Source: Streptomyces sp. SID13726 (GTDB lineage Bacteria > Actinomycetota > Actinomycetes > Streptomycetales > Streptomycetaceae). From it: a stretch of 64,000 nucleotides of DNA. Shown piece after piece: positions 25,079 to 34,201 of the stretch. The stretch's first letter is position 1, and each line of letters begins with the position of its first letter. The stretch covers positions 248,001 to 312,000 of the forward strand of contig NZ_JAAGLY010000008.1 of the NCBI RefSeq assembly GCF_010548375.1, written 5' to 3'. The position numbers and the translations under genes were made by a program. The notes beneath the pieces were generated by a model, which was given only the letters and a program-made list of their open reading frames with translations, searched no databases and was not told the origin of the DNA.

Positions 25079-28000
25079 GTCGCGATCCTCGGCCGCCAGG
25101 GAAGACGCTTGCCACCCCCCTACGTACGGCGGGGTGGACCGCATCATTATCTCGTTGCGATCCTCGGCTGCTCGGGAAGGGAACCATCACGGTGCCTCAG
25201 CCACCCAGCTTCCCGGCGTACATGTTGCTGCGCTCCTCGGTCGCCCAGGAGGACGACCGCTACCGTCATGCCATCGAGCATGCCCTGGCCGAGGGCCTTG
25301 TTGCGATCCTCGGTCGCCCTGGAGAGCGACCGCCACCGGCAAGGCCCGCAGTCCACCACGGAGGACCTTGACGTTGCGATCCTCGGTCGCCCGGAAGGGC
25401 GACCGCCGCCGTCTGCTGGTCACGGTACTGGACTGGGAGCACGCCGTTGCGATCCTCGGTCACCCCGGGGACGACCGTACGCCTGGTACAGCAGGTATTC
25501 GTTGCGATCCTCAGTCGCCCGGAGGGCAACCGCCACGGTGAAGCCGTGCTGCGCACGGCCGGTGTCGAAGTTGTTGCGATCCTTAGTCCCCGGAGAGCGA
25601 CCGCCACACCCGGCTGCCGGACTCGCTGTGCACGCACACCCCGTTGTGATCCTCGGTCGCCCCGGGGCAACCGCCACGTGCGAGGCACCGTCACCCCGGA
25701 GGGCGACGCCACGCCAGGCGCAGGACGCGCAGCGGTCCCGGCTTTATGAGGTTGCGATCCTCGGTCAACCCGGAGAGCGACCGCCACCGTGTGGCTGCTG
25801 TCGTAGCGGTGGGTCCACTCGTCGTTGCGTTCCTCGGTCACCCCGGAGGGCGACCGCCACGAGCAGGGCTTTGGCCGTCTCCCGGCAGGAGCCATGGTTG
25901 CGATCCTCGGTCACCCCGGAGGCCGACCGCCACGCGTCACCTCGGTCAGCTTTGCCGTCGCCATCGTCAAGTTGCGATCCTCGGTCACCCCAGAGGGCGA
26001 CCGCCACTGCCGTGGGGCGTGTGCCCCGAGCACGGCGGCACGCTGTTGCGATCCTCGGTCACCCCGGAGGGCGACCGCCACGCGCTGGCTGCCTCGCACT
26101 ACGCCCTCGCGACCGCCGTTGCGATCCTCGGTCACCCCGGAGGGCGACCGCCACTCGCGGCGACCTGCTGGTGGCGCAGGGCGTGGAAGTTGCGATCCTC
26201 GGTCACCCCGGAGGGCGACCGCCACTTGATGGGCGGCAGACCGGCCGCCTCGCAGATCTTGACGTTGCGATCCTCGGTCACCCCGGAGGGCGACCGCCAC
26301 CTGCCGGATCCGCAGCGGCGTCGCCTCGTCCGTGCCGTTGCGATCCTCGGTCACCCCGGAGGGCGACCGCCACGACGTACGCGCCGAAGGACTCCGTGGC
26401 CTCTTGGTGTTGCGATCCTCGGTCACCCCGGAGGGCGACCGCCACGCCGTGTCGACGTCACCATTCAGCTCGCACCCACAGGGTTGCGATCCTCGGTCAC
26501 CCCGGAGGGCGACCGCCACGGTGCAGCGGCTGGCCCGCGCCCGCGCCGCCGGGGCCGAGGTTGCGATCCTCGGTCACCCCGGAGGGCGACGGGCCTTGTC
26601 GGCGGCGTCGCTGTAGTTGCGATCCCTCGGTCACCCCGGAGGGCGACCGCCACTAGTCCGGATCGATCACCGGGCGTGCGACCGCGTCGTTGCGATCCTC
26701 GGTCACCCCGGAGGGCGACCGCCACGTTCGGCCCGCTCACCCAGTCCGCCCGGGCGTTGCAGTTGCGATCCTCGGTCACCCCAGAGGGCGACCGCCACTA
26801 TGCCGGACACGGTCAGGTGGTTCCGGGCTTGTTGTTGCGATCCTCGGTCACCCCGGAGGGCGACCGCCACGGGGGAGGACGGGCGCGTAGACGAGGTGAC
26901 GACCTGGTTGCGATCCTCGGTCACCCCGGAGGGCGACCGCCACCCGCACACCGGATCGCGCCATGGCCGCCTCCTCTCCGTTGCGATCCTCGGTCACCCC
27001 GGAGGGCGACCGCCACCGCGGCAGGGCTCGGGGAGCTCCCGGTCGATCCCGAGTTGCGATCCTCGGTCACCCCGGAGGGCGACCGCCACGGACCTTGGCG
27101 TAGACGAGGAAGTCCTGATCGAGGTTGCGATCCTCGGTCACCCCGGAGGGCGACCGCCACCGCCCACGGCCTCGGCGGTGCAGCCGTAGCGGCAGGTGTT
27201 GCGATCCTCGGTCACCCCGGAGGGCGACCGCCACCCCGGCGGCAGGGCATTCCCAGACGACGCAAGAACGTTGCGATCCTCGGTCACCCCGGAGGGCGAC
27301 CGCCACGGTGGCCTCCGGCGCTACCTGCGCCAGCACTCCCGCGTTGCGATCCTCGGTCACCCCGGAGGGCGACCGCCACTGCGGGGCGCGACCAAGAGCG
27401 AGAGCCGCTACCAGTTGCGATCCTCGGTCACCCCGGAGGGCGACCGCCACCACGCCGTCGGTGCTCGTTAACCGCCAGGACCCGACGTTGCGATCCTCGG
27501 TCACCCCGGAGGGCGACCGCCACCACCGCCGACACCACCGCCCCCCCAGCCGACCCGCAGTTGCGATCCTCGGTCACCCCGGAGGGCGACCGCCACAACG
27601 GAGGGCGCGGATGGACACGGAGCAGTACGAGATGTTGCGATCCTCGGTCACCCCGGAGGGCGACCGCCACGGCCTCGCCCGCCGTGCTGGCGGCGGCGGC
27701 CCCGCCGTTGCGATCCTCGGTCACCCCGGAGGGCGACCGCCACGACGGCCCGGACGTAAGGGACGAGGTCGGTCGCGGCGTTGCGATCCTCGGTCACCCC
27801 GGAGGGCGACCGCCACGGCGGCTCGGGCGCGCACACCCTCGCGATCACGAAGTTGCGATCCTCGGTCACCCCGGAGGGCGACCGCCACAGCCACCCCTCG
27901 CCCACGAGCGTTCCCGGGTTGAAGTTGCGATCCTCGGTCACCCCGGAGGGCGACCGCCACTCCCGGTGGGCTGGTCGTGCGAGAGCCCGGCCTCGGTGTT

Positions 28001-29055
28001 GCGATCCTCGGTCACCCCGGAGGGCGACCGCCACGTGGACGTCGCGCCGAGCGTGCTGCCCGCCCGCTGGGTTGCGATCCTCGGTCACCCCGGAGGGCGA
28101 CCGCCACGCCCGCGACTCGGGGGCCAGCGACCAGCAGATGCGCGGTTGCGATCCTCGGTCACCCCGGAGGGCGACCGCCACACGACCGCGGCGATACCGG
28201 CGTAGGCCGAGAGGGAGTTGCGATCCTCGGTCACCCCGGAGGGCGACCGCCACGCGGGAAGCCGACGGGACTGGACATCATCGACGGGCAGTTGCGATCC
28301 TCGGTCACCCCGGAGGGCGACCGCCACTCCCGGGTTGGCCCGGTATTCGACGTGCGAGTACCGGTTGCGATCCTCGGTCACCCCGGAGGGCGACCGCCAC
28401 TGTAGCCGGGCAGCACGTCGTACACGCCGCCCCGGGCGTTGCGATCCTCGGTCACCCCGGAGGGCGACCGCCACTTCGATGTTGCGCGTGCCGTTCGGGG
28501 CGACGGCGGCGTTGCGATCCTCGGTCACCCCGGAGGGCGACCGCCACGCGGCAGTAGAGGCGACGCAGCACGTACTGGAGTTGTTGCGATCCTCGGTCAC
28601 CCCGGAGGGCGACCGCCACCGGCGGCAGCGAATACCTGGACGACGTGGCCGTGGTGTTGCGATCCTCGGTCACCCCGGAGGGCGACCGCCACGGAGATTC
28701 CTCGCGAATCGCCCGTACGAGGGGAGGGTTGCGATCCTTGGTCACCCCGGAGGGCGACCGCCACGTCGGTGAGGGCGGAGAGGCCGTCGCGTCCGTCGAT
28801 GTTGCGATCCTCGGTCACCCCGGAGGGCGACCGCCACCACCGCATCGACGAATCCGCACGCCTCGATCTGAAGTTGCGATCCTCGGTCACCCCGGAGGGC
28901 GACCGCCACGATCAGCGAGGCCGTCGACGCGCAGGAGAAGTACGAGGTTGCGATCCTCGGTCACCCCGGAGGGCGACCGCCACCATCATGGCCCGCCTTC
29001 CCGAAACCGAACCAGGGGGTTGCGATCCTCGGTCACCCCGGAGGGCGACCGCCAC
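25079..29055 (-). CRISPR. Type I-C CRISPR array, about 55 repeats
   Basis: The consensus repeat is 37 nt. On the + strand it begins GTTGCGATCCTCGG and ends GGGCGACCGCCAC; spacers are about 34-38 nt. I count 55 recognisable repeats plus a fragment near 25690-25712. From 25751 nearly all are identical, except the one at 26560, which has lost its last bases, and one-base changes at 26616 and 28728. The first nine or so (25079-25677) are diverged or shortened, marking the old trailer end. The leader side is therefore 29055 and transcription is leftward, like cas. In that sense the repeat folds GGTCGCCC with GGGTGACC (8 bp) and leaves a handle ending GGATCGCAAC. With no cas6 gene present, Cas5 is expected to cut it. 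Confidence 0.97.
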
Positions 29056-29197
29056 GCTGGCTGGCCAGCTAGTTCACAGTAGCTTGTGGTTTTTGAAAGC
29101 CACCGGGGGGAGAAAAGTAGGGCACAAACGGGCGTTCTGCTTCGGTGTGGTCCGCGTGTCGCGTGTGCACTTGAGGTTCCGAAGCAGCAGCGAACGA
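29056..29197 (-). promoter_or_regulatory. CRISPR leader (predicted)
   Basis: 142 bases between the first repeat and the cas2 tail stop, richer in A/T than its surroundings near the array (around 29075-29110, including runs of T and A). Position and composition fit a leader with the pre-crRNA promoter reading leftward. No clear -35/-10 pair could be fixed. Confidence 0.55.
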
Positions 29198-29266
29198 TCA
29201 CAAGACGAGGTCTTCGCGGTGTGGCTGTACTTGGGCGATGCCAAGAGTCTGCACGCTGTCGAAGCC
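29198..29266 (-). pseudogene. cas2: cas2 remnant (last about 22 codons)
   Basis: Reading leftward, a short frame ends SVQTLGIAQVQPHREDLVL-stop (TGA at 29200-29198). This is laid out like the C-terminus of type I-C Cas2, which from memory ends with VEHIGAK and EDPLIF-like residues. It sits exactly where cas2 should be, between cas1 and the leader. No start or ferredoxin-fold body is present, so the gene is dead. The match is short and is an inference from position plus pattern. Confidence 0.5.
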
Positions 29267-29594
29267 ACCCTGGGGCAAGCGGTCCCGCGTCGTCGTGGAG
29301 TCGGTGCTGGGCGTGCCGCAGCAGGACGTTTCCCTGGACGGCTCCGTCGAGGCGGGCCATGTAACGGCCGCCTCTGGTCATCCAGGTGATGGGACGGTTG
29401 TCCTGGGCACAGCGGGTGATGAGTTCGGTGGAGAGGTTGATGTGCCCGTAGACGACGATGCCGTCGAGGCGGCGCAGAGGCAGGACCCGTCGCCCCGGGG
29501 TGTCGGGGAGTTGAACGCGGAGGGTGTCGTGTTCCAGGCGGAGATCGGCGCCTTGTGTCTGTACATACAGGGTGTTCAGGAGTTCGGTGGTCAC
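29267..29594 (-). pseudogene. cas1: cas1 truncated after about 101 codons
   Basis: GTG 29594 overlaps the cas4 stop. Residues 1-101 match the N-terminal beta-domain of Cas1 (LNTLYVQTQGADLRLEHDTL, GIVVYGHINLSTELITRCAQ, GRYMARLDGAVQGNVLLRHA). The whole C-terminal helical integrase domain with its Glu/His/Asp metal site (normally to about residue 340) is missing, and the frame runs on through unrelated sequence into the array. Together with the loss of cas2 this removes spacer acquisition. Confidence 0.85.
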
Positions 29595-30256
29595 GCGTCG
29601 CTGTCCTGGAGGTCGTCGAGGAGGTAGAGATCGGTGAGGGCCTGGCGGTAGCGGTGGGTGCCGGCGAGGAGTCGTGGCATACATCCGGTGGCCATGGAAC
29701 AGCGTCGGCAGCGGCTGTCGGCGACGGGAGAAGGCAACCGGTCGGTGGTGAGCAAACTGCGTACCGCGTCGGTGAGTTCGAGGACACGGGATCGAAGTGC
29801 GTCGTCAACGGTCACTGAGTGGCGCCGGCGGTCGGCTGCGGAATAGATCGCGGCCTCGGGGACGGGACGGTGGAACATCTCCTCCAGGCAGATCGCCTGG
29901 GCCGCGGCCTGTACCTCGGCTGGGCCGCCCGGGTGGTAGCGGCCCGACTTGTGCTCCACGGGCAGGATACGGCCGTCGGCATGGACTTCGACGGTGTCAC
30001 AGATGCCGGTCAGACCGTAGCCGTCGTGCCAGACGGGCAGCGCGTGGAGTGTGCGTACGTCACCTCGGCCCCGGTTGCCTGGGGTGTCGACACGCTGGTG
30101 GAGGAGGGTTCCCCGCACGGTGGCGGCGTCGTCGGTGAAGGCGTCTTCGAGGAGGATGAGCCCGCACTGTCGTGGGCAGTAGGCGTAGTGCTCCAGAGCG
30201 GAGAGGGAGACCTGGACGAGGTCTGCCTCTCCGCTCTGGGTCGCGGGTGCGGTCAT
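29591..30256 (-). CDS. cas4: Cas4 exonuclease
   Basis: A 221-aa protein with ATGA overlap to cas7. N-terminal YAYCPRQCGLILLED and C-terminal CRRCSMATGC supply the four cysteines of the Cas4 Fe-S cluster. The RecB-type nuclease core has GICDTVEVHADG and PVEHKSGRYHPG (D...ExK). In type I-C systems Cas4 trims prespacers and selects the PAM with Cas1-Cas2. The gene is intact although its partners are broken, so it now has no evident partner for acquisition. Confidence 0.95.
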   Translation of the reverse strand: MTAPATQSGEADLVQVSLSALEHYAYCPRQCGLILLEDAFTDDAATVRGTLLHQRVDTPGNRGRGDVRTLHALPVWHDGYGLTGICDTVEVHADGRILPVEHKSGRYHPGGPAEVQAAAQAICLEEMFHRPVPEAAIYSAADRRRHSVTVDDALRSRVLELTDAVRSLLTTDRLPSPVADSRCRRCSMATGCMPRLLAGTHRYRQALTDLYLLDDLQDSDA

Positions 30257-31125
30257 CCGATCAGGGTCGTGAGGGTGATGCCCTCGGGCAGGTCGGCTTC
30301 CTGGACCTCGACTTGGTAGTCGGTGAAGGACCGGGCGGTTGCGTCGCCGGGGCCTTTGACGGTGATGCGGTCGAGGAGTTGGCGTGCGGGCGCGTTGCCG
30401 TACTTGTCGCCGTGGGTGAAGACATACAGGCCCCGCAGGTTGAGTTCGCCGCGGGCGGCGGCGCGGTCGTGGTCGAACATGAGGGCGAAGGCACGCCAGA
30501 ACATGGCGAGGTCGTCGCTGGTGACACCGGTGCGGGCGGCGAGAGGCGCGCTGAAGTGGCCTTCGCCGCGGTAGAGGCCGTAGGGGACGATGTGCTTGGA
30601 GCCCATCTCGGTGTTCTTTCCGGCGTCCACGTCTTCCTGTTTGGTGGGGGTGACGCGGGTGATGCTGTATTCGAGCGGGGTGATGGGGTCGACGGAGCGG
30701 GAGAAGGTGAGCTGGACGGGTCCGCGGACGCGGCCGGCCTGGCGGTCCTTCTTGCCGGTGGTCATGACGGCGCCGAACATGCGGATGTCGAAGAAGGTCT
30801 GGCACATCCACTGCTGGGCGTCGAGCTGGCTGGCCTTCTCGCCGAGTGCGTCGGGGGCGTAGGCACGCTCGTGCTGGGCGTTGAGGGCGATGCCGGCCTC
30901 GACGTAGATGTCGTAGCCAGGTTTGTTGTCTTCCTCGTTGAGGAGAGAGACGGTGTTGCGGATCTTCCTTTTGAGGGCGACGTCGGTGATCAGTCCCTGG
31001 CCGGAGACGGGGTCGGTGCGGGGCATGCCGCCGGCGTCGGGGTCGCCGTTGGGGTTGCTGTCGCGTGCCTCGATCAGGTAAACGAAGTCGATCTTGCGGG
31101 TGGGGTCGTGGTGCGGCGCGGTCAT
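30253..31125 (-). CDS. cas7: Cas7c (Csd2) Cascade backbone
   Basis: A 290-aa protein from ATG 31125, with AAGGAG upstream. The start KIDFVYLIEARDSNPNGDPD is the typical N-terminal strand of Csd2-type Cas7, followed by MPRTDPVSGQGLITDVALKR and GPVQLTFSRSVDPITP. Cas7 polymerises along the crRNA spacer to form the Cascade backbone. The length fits the family. It overlaps cas4 by four bases and follows cas8c after 85 bases. Confidence 0.97.
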   Translation of the reverse strand: MTAPHHDPTRKIDFVYLIEARDSNPNGDPDAGGMPRTDPVSGQGLITDVALKRKIRNTVSLLNEEDNKPGYDIYVEAGIALNAQHERAYAPDALGEKASQLDAQQWMCQTFFDIRMFGAVMTTGKKDRQAGRVRGPVQLTFSRSVDPITPLEYSITRVTPTKQEDVDAGKNTEMGSKHIVPYGLYRGEGHFSAPLAARTGVTSDDLAMFWRAFALMFDHDRAAARGELNLRGLYVFTHGDKYGNAPARQLLDRITVKGPGDATARSFTDYQVEVQEADLPEGITLTTLIG

Positions 31126-31210
31126 GGAAGGGCACTCCTTGTCGTGGCGGGGGTTCAGGGCGGGTGGCGGGCTGTGTCCGTCGGCGGCGCCCGCGGCGTC
31201 GTGTGGGCGG

Positions 31211-33028
31211 CTAGGCCGTCGGCGGTTCGGGCTCCGGCTCGTCGGGTCCGCTGCCGGTGGCGGCGGCCTCCCGGGCCTTCTTGTGGGCGGCGCGGGCGGC
31301 GTTGTCGGCGGCGCGCTGCTGTTCGTAGCCGAGGACGAACCATGCCTGCTGGCGGGTGGGCAGCAGCAGGGGGATGCCGTCGTCGAGCTGGGCGAGGGCG
31401 GCGAATGCCTCGGCCAGGCGGGCGTCCAAGGCGTAGTAGGTTGCCCTTTTGTCCCGGCGCAGCCGTTTGAGGTGGGCATTGGCTCCAGTGCGCAGGGTGG
31501 TCAGCACGGCGGCGGGGGCGGTCATCGCGGTGCCGAAGTACTTGTCGCCGATGGTGGTGTTGATGTCTCCCAGAGCGGCGTACTGGATGGCTTCGAGGAT
31601 GGCGAAGGTGCGGCCGCACAGGTAGCCGGGTTCCGTATTGGGCTCGTCGAGCTGGGGGGCGGGGCCGGTCACCTGGTGGTCCTTCCGGTTGGGGTGGAGT
31701 GCAAGGCGCAGCAAGGCGGTGCGGGGGTGGTCGACGCGGCGGTCGGCGCGGATGCGCTGCAGCAGGTGGGGCATCAGGCGAGCGGGCAGGGGGCCGCGGG
31801 TCAGGGCGGCGTGCAGCAGTTCCTGCTCCAGGCCCTTGGGGGCGCTGCGGGCGACGTAGCGTCCGGTTTTGCCGTCCCAGCGGCCGGCGGCCAGGACGAG
31901 GTGCCACAGCGGCAGGCGCCGGTAGGTGTTCTCCCAGCCGTCGTGGACCTGGTGGTGCGCGAACCAGGCGCCGAGGTGGTTGCGCAGGCGGCCGACGGGG
32001 ATGTCGAGCCATTCGTGGATCACGGCGCGGGCGTTGTTCAGGCCGAGGGTGAGCGCGTAGTAGGCGCTGGGGTCCAGTCGTTCGGCGGCGACGGGGTCGG
32101 GGCATTCGTGCAGGGCGTCCAGCAGCTTGGCGACGCTCTCCTCGGTCGGGGTGTCCAGCGACTCGAAGAGATCGTCGGCCGGCTCCCTCGTCCACCACAC
32201 GGTGACCGTGTCGGTGCCGCGGCGGCGGTGGGTGTCGGTGGCCAGCAGGAGGTTGAGCGCGGCCATGGCGCGGCTGCCGCAGCGCTCGCATACCGGGGTG
32301 TTGACCAGCTGAAGGGCTCCGCCGCGTCCCTGGGCGGCGGCGTTGATGCTGATCAGCTGGGAGTCGCGGCCCAGGCCGCTGGTGGGGATGGCCCCGGACT
32401 TGATGCTCTCGGGGATCGTGGCCAGCAGTTCGCCCTGCTCGCCGCAGACCAGGCACAGGCCCCTCGCCCCGTCGCCGGCCTTGCGGGCCCGGACGGTCGC
32501 CGCCCACGCGGCCTGCGCGGTGGGCAGCTGATGCAGCCAGGTTCCGTCGTGCCCCATGAGGGCGACGGTGTCGGCCGGGGCGATGCCGTCCAGGAGGTCG
32601 ACGCGGGTCAGGCCGCCGCCGGTGACGAAGGCGTGCACGGCCTGGGCGTACGGGTCGCCTTCGGCGGTGCGGGTCCAGGCCAGCAGCAGCTCGGCGTACT
32701 CGCCCTGGCGGCGCACCGCCTCTGCCGCAGAGGTCTCGCTCACCGCGCCGTCCGGACCGGCTTTGGGCACCGCCAGGACGTACTGTGCAGTGTCGACCAG
32801 CAGGTTCGCAGGCGGCGTCTTGCCCGAGCGGTAGGCGTAGGGAGCATTGCTCGACAGCGGCTTGTCTTTCGAGCCCTTGGCCGGGCGGCGGTCATACAGC
32901 CGGGCGCCGACACCGTCGATGTCGATGCGCAGTGCCCACTGGATCTTCTTGGGCCGGTAGTAGGCCGCGGGGAGTGCGCCGTCGTCCTCGAAGCGTTCGG
33001 CGGCCTCGGTCAGGCGTTTCAGCAGCAT
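31211..33028 (-). CDS. cas8c: Cas8c (Csd1) large Cascade subunit
   Basis: A 605-aa protein. ATG 33028 gives the usual start MLLKRLTEAAERFEDD; a longer frame exists but overlaps cas5. Family features are AYYRPKKIQWALRID, two CxxC pairs (CLVCGEQGEL, CERCGSRAM) and NTTIGDKYFGTAMTAPAAVL. Csd1 recognises the PAM and recruits Cas3 in type I-C. The tail is Pro/Glu-rich. It starts seven bases after the cas5 stop, in one operon. Confidence 0.96.
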   Translation of the reverse strand: MLLKRLTEAAERFEDDGALPAAYYRPKKIQWALRIDIDGVGARLYDRRPAKGSKDKPLSSNAPYAYRSGKTPPANLLVDTAQYVLAVPKAGPDGAVSETSAAEAVRRQGEYAELLLAWTRTAEGDPYAQAVHAFVTGGGLTRVDLLDGIAPADTVALMGHDGTWLHQLPTAQAAWAATVRARKAGDGARGLCLVCGEQGELLATIPESIKSGAIPTSGLGRDSQLISINAAAQGRGGALQLVNTPVCERCGSRAMAALNLLLATDTHRRRGTDTVTVWWTREPADDLFESLDTPTEESVAKLLDALHECPDPVAAERLDPSAYYALTLGLNNARAVIHEWLDIPVGRLRNHLGAWFAHHQVHDGWENTYRRLPLWHLVLAAGRWDGKTGRYVARSAPKGLEQELLHAALTRGPLPARLMPHLLQRIRADRRVDHPRTALLRLALHPNRKDHQVTGPAPQLDEPNTEPGYLCGRTFAILEAIQYAALGDINTTIGDKYFGTAMTAPAAVLTTLRTGANAHLKRLRRDKRATYYALDARLAEAFAALAQLDDGIPLLLPTRQQAWFVLGYEQQRAADNAARAAHKKAREAAATGSGPDEPEPEPPTA

Positions 33029-33035
33029 CGGCGCC

Positions 33036-33797
33036 TCACCCCGCCTGAGCCCCGTCAGCACGCCAGCCGGAGCCGTCGGGCATGGCCACCTCGCCCGCCC
33101 CCAGTGGCCTGAGCGGCACCTTCAGTACGCCCTGGTGCAGCTGGGCATGGAACCAGCGGTACTGCTCGCCCCCAGTGGCGGGATAGACGATCGAGTGCAG
33201 CATGACGCCGAGATCCTCGTCCCGTGCGATGGGCACCGTGTCGGTCTGCGGTCCGAAGGAGGCGCTGAACTCGCGGCAGCCGAGGAACGGCTGGGCGAAG
33301 CAGGCGCCCTTGTCGACGCGCCGGCGCAGCTGCTCGCGGTACTTCTCCTCACGCTCGCACCTGCCCCGCCCGGTCAGGACGACCTGGGTGCGGATGCGGT
33401 AATGGACATCGCGCAGCAGCATGCTGTTGCGCTGGTCCCGGTCCGTTTCCACGTCGTAGCGGCGGCGCGGGTCCTTGCGCAGGGCGGCGACCTCCCCGGC
33501 CGTGATCACGGACTTGGCCTCGTTGCGGCGGATCGAGGTCCACTCGATCGGGGCGAGGACCTCGATCGCCCGCACCACGTACTGGAACTCCGGCTTCCAG
33601 AAGACAGCGCTGAGCACCCCTACCGCCGCGGACGGGCTCATCACCGGATACGAGACCCGCTCCACCTTCAGCTCGGGCCGCGTGAAGCAGGCCAGCGGGC
33701 CCGCCACCTCCACCACCAGATCGGGAAACGCCCAGCCGTCGTTGCCGCGTCGTGCAACTCGCTGCGATGCAGCGGCCGTTCGGGACGACATGTGCAC
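33036..33797 (-). CDS. cas5: Cas5c (Csd5) crRNA endonuclease and handle-binding subunit
   Basis: About 253 aa from GTG 33797, or 251 from ATG 33791; AAAGGAG lies upstream and either start is usable. The conserved RAMP start is FPDLVVEVAGPLACFTRPEL with KVERVSYPVMSPSAAVGVLS; FLGCREFSASFG follows later. Type I-C has no Cas6, and Cas5c cleaves the repeat and caps the 5' handle. It is separated from cas3 by a 564-base gap that holds the putative creTA element. Confidence 0.95.
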   Translation of the reverse strand: MHMSSRTAAASQRVARRGNDGWAFPDLVVEVAGPLACFTRPELKVERVSYPVMSPSAAVGVLSAVFWKPEFQYVVRAIEVLAPIEWTSIRRNEAKSVITAGEVAALRKDPRRRYDVETDRDQRNSMLLRDVHYRIRTQVVLTGRGRCEREEKYREQLRRRVDKGACFAQPFLGCREFSASFGPQTDTVPIARDEDLGVMLHSIVYPATGGEQYRWFHAQLHQGVLKVPLRPLGAGEVAMPDGSGWRADGAQAG

Positions 33798-33841
33798 ATC
33801 ACTCCTTTCTGTTCATACCAACTGCTCGCGAAATTCGCCGT

Positions 33842-33862
33842 GTTGCCACCCAGGAGGGCGAC
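33842..33862 (-). repeat. Second degenerate CRISPR-repeat-like sequence
   Basis: GTTGCCACCCAGGAGGGCGAC keeps the first five bases of the repeat joined to a diverged copy of its second half; about ten central bases are missing. It lies 45 bases upstream of cas5, downstream of the peptide ORF. It could be the second pseudo-repeat of a crRNA-like element, a Cas5 cutting or binding site in the cas mRNA, or chance. Confidence 0.4.
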
Positions 33863-33917
33863 GTCAGCGGCTGCTCACCGTAGGGGAAGCCACTGACATC
33901 GCCCGCTGACCTGCTGG

Positions 33918-34016
33918 TTACCCGATGTGGAAGCGGAATCGAAGCCGGCCGTGACGGACTAAGACGATGACGACGATCACGACGACTCCTGCCACCGTGA
34001 CGGGTGCCGGAGTCAT
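33918..34016 (-). CDS. 32-aa hydrophobic peptide, candidate CreT-type toxin
   Basis: ATG 34016 to TAA. The peptide has one membrane segment (VTVAGVVVIVVIVLV, residues 6-20) and a basic tail (RHGRLRFRFHIG), the form of small membrane toxins. One Leu codon is TTA, rare in Streptomyces. A longer frame (80 aa) runs from GTG 34160, but its upstream part covers the proposed promoter and hairpin flank. A weak GGA lies eight bases before the ATG. A TAGAGA (34051-34046) could be a -10 box. It lies inside the cas operon gap and its upstream DNA carries the crRNA-like target at 34053-34067. Toxicity is inferred, not shown. Confidence 0.55.
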   Translation of the reverse strand: MTPAPVTVAGVVVIVVIVLVRHGRLRFRFHIG

Positions 34017-34052
34017 TGAGGGGTCCAGGGACACGACGATCTCACTCTCTAT

Positions 34053-34067
34053 TTCTTGGTCTTCGCC
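34053..34067 (+). promoter_or_regulatory. Predicted Cascade target upstream of the peptide ORF (TTC PAM + seed match)
   Basis: The + strand reads TTC (34053-34055, the type I-C PAM) and then TTGGTCTTCGCC. The spacer-like segment of the orphan repeat begins TTGGTGTTCGCG. Positions 1-5 and 7-11 match; 6 and 12 differ, which are bases flipped out in type I crRNA-target duplexes. The target lies 40-50 bases upstream of ATG 34016, abutting the possible -10 box. Confidence 0.65.
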
Positions 34068-34168
34068 TGTATCGCTTAATGCTGACGAGAGTGACGGGCG
34101 GCTGCCGACGCTTGCGCAGAGATCCGACAGACCTACGCCCATCCCCGTACGGCGTCCCACAGCAACAA

Positions 34169-34201
34169 GCGGGGCCCGGGGACAAGCTCCCCAGGCCCCG
34201 C
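34169..34201 (-). terminator. Strong hairpin ending the crRNA-like element
   Basis: A 14-bp stem with one mismatch (34169-34182 with 34188-34201) and a five-base loop; leftward it is followed by TTGTTG. It begins 33 bases after the end of the orphan repeat, so a transcript from cas3 or a local promoter would end as repeat, one spacer-length guide, then hairpin. Confidence 0.7.

Noticed and set aside
25079..29055. Very long open frames on both strands across the array (products of several hundred residues)
   Set aside because: They are translations of the repeat unit, whose near 72-base period keeps frames open; no binding sites or protein families.
33918..34160. 80-aa version of the peptide ORF starting at GTG 34160
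   Set aside because: Kept as an alternative only; its upstream half overlaps the region proposed as promoter and target, and has no good binding site.
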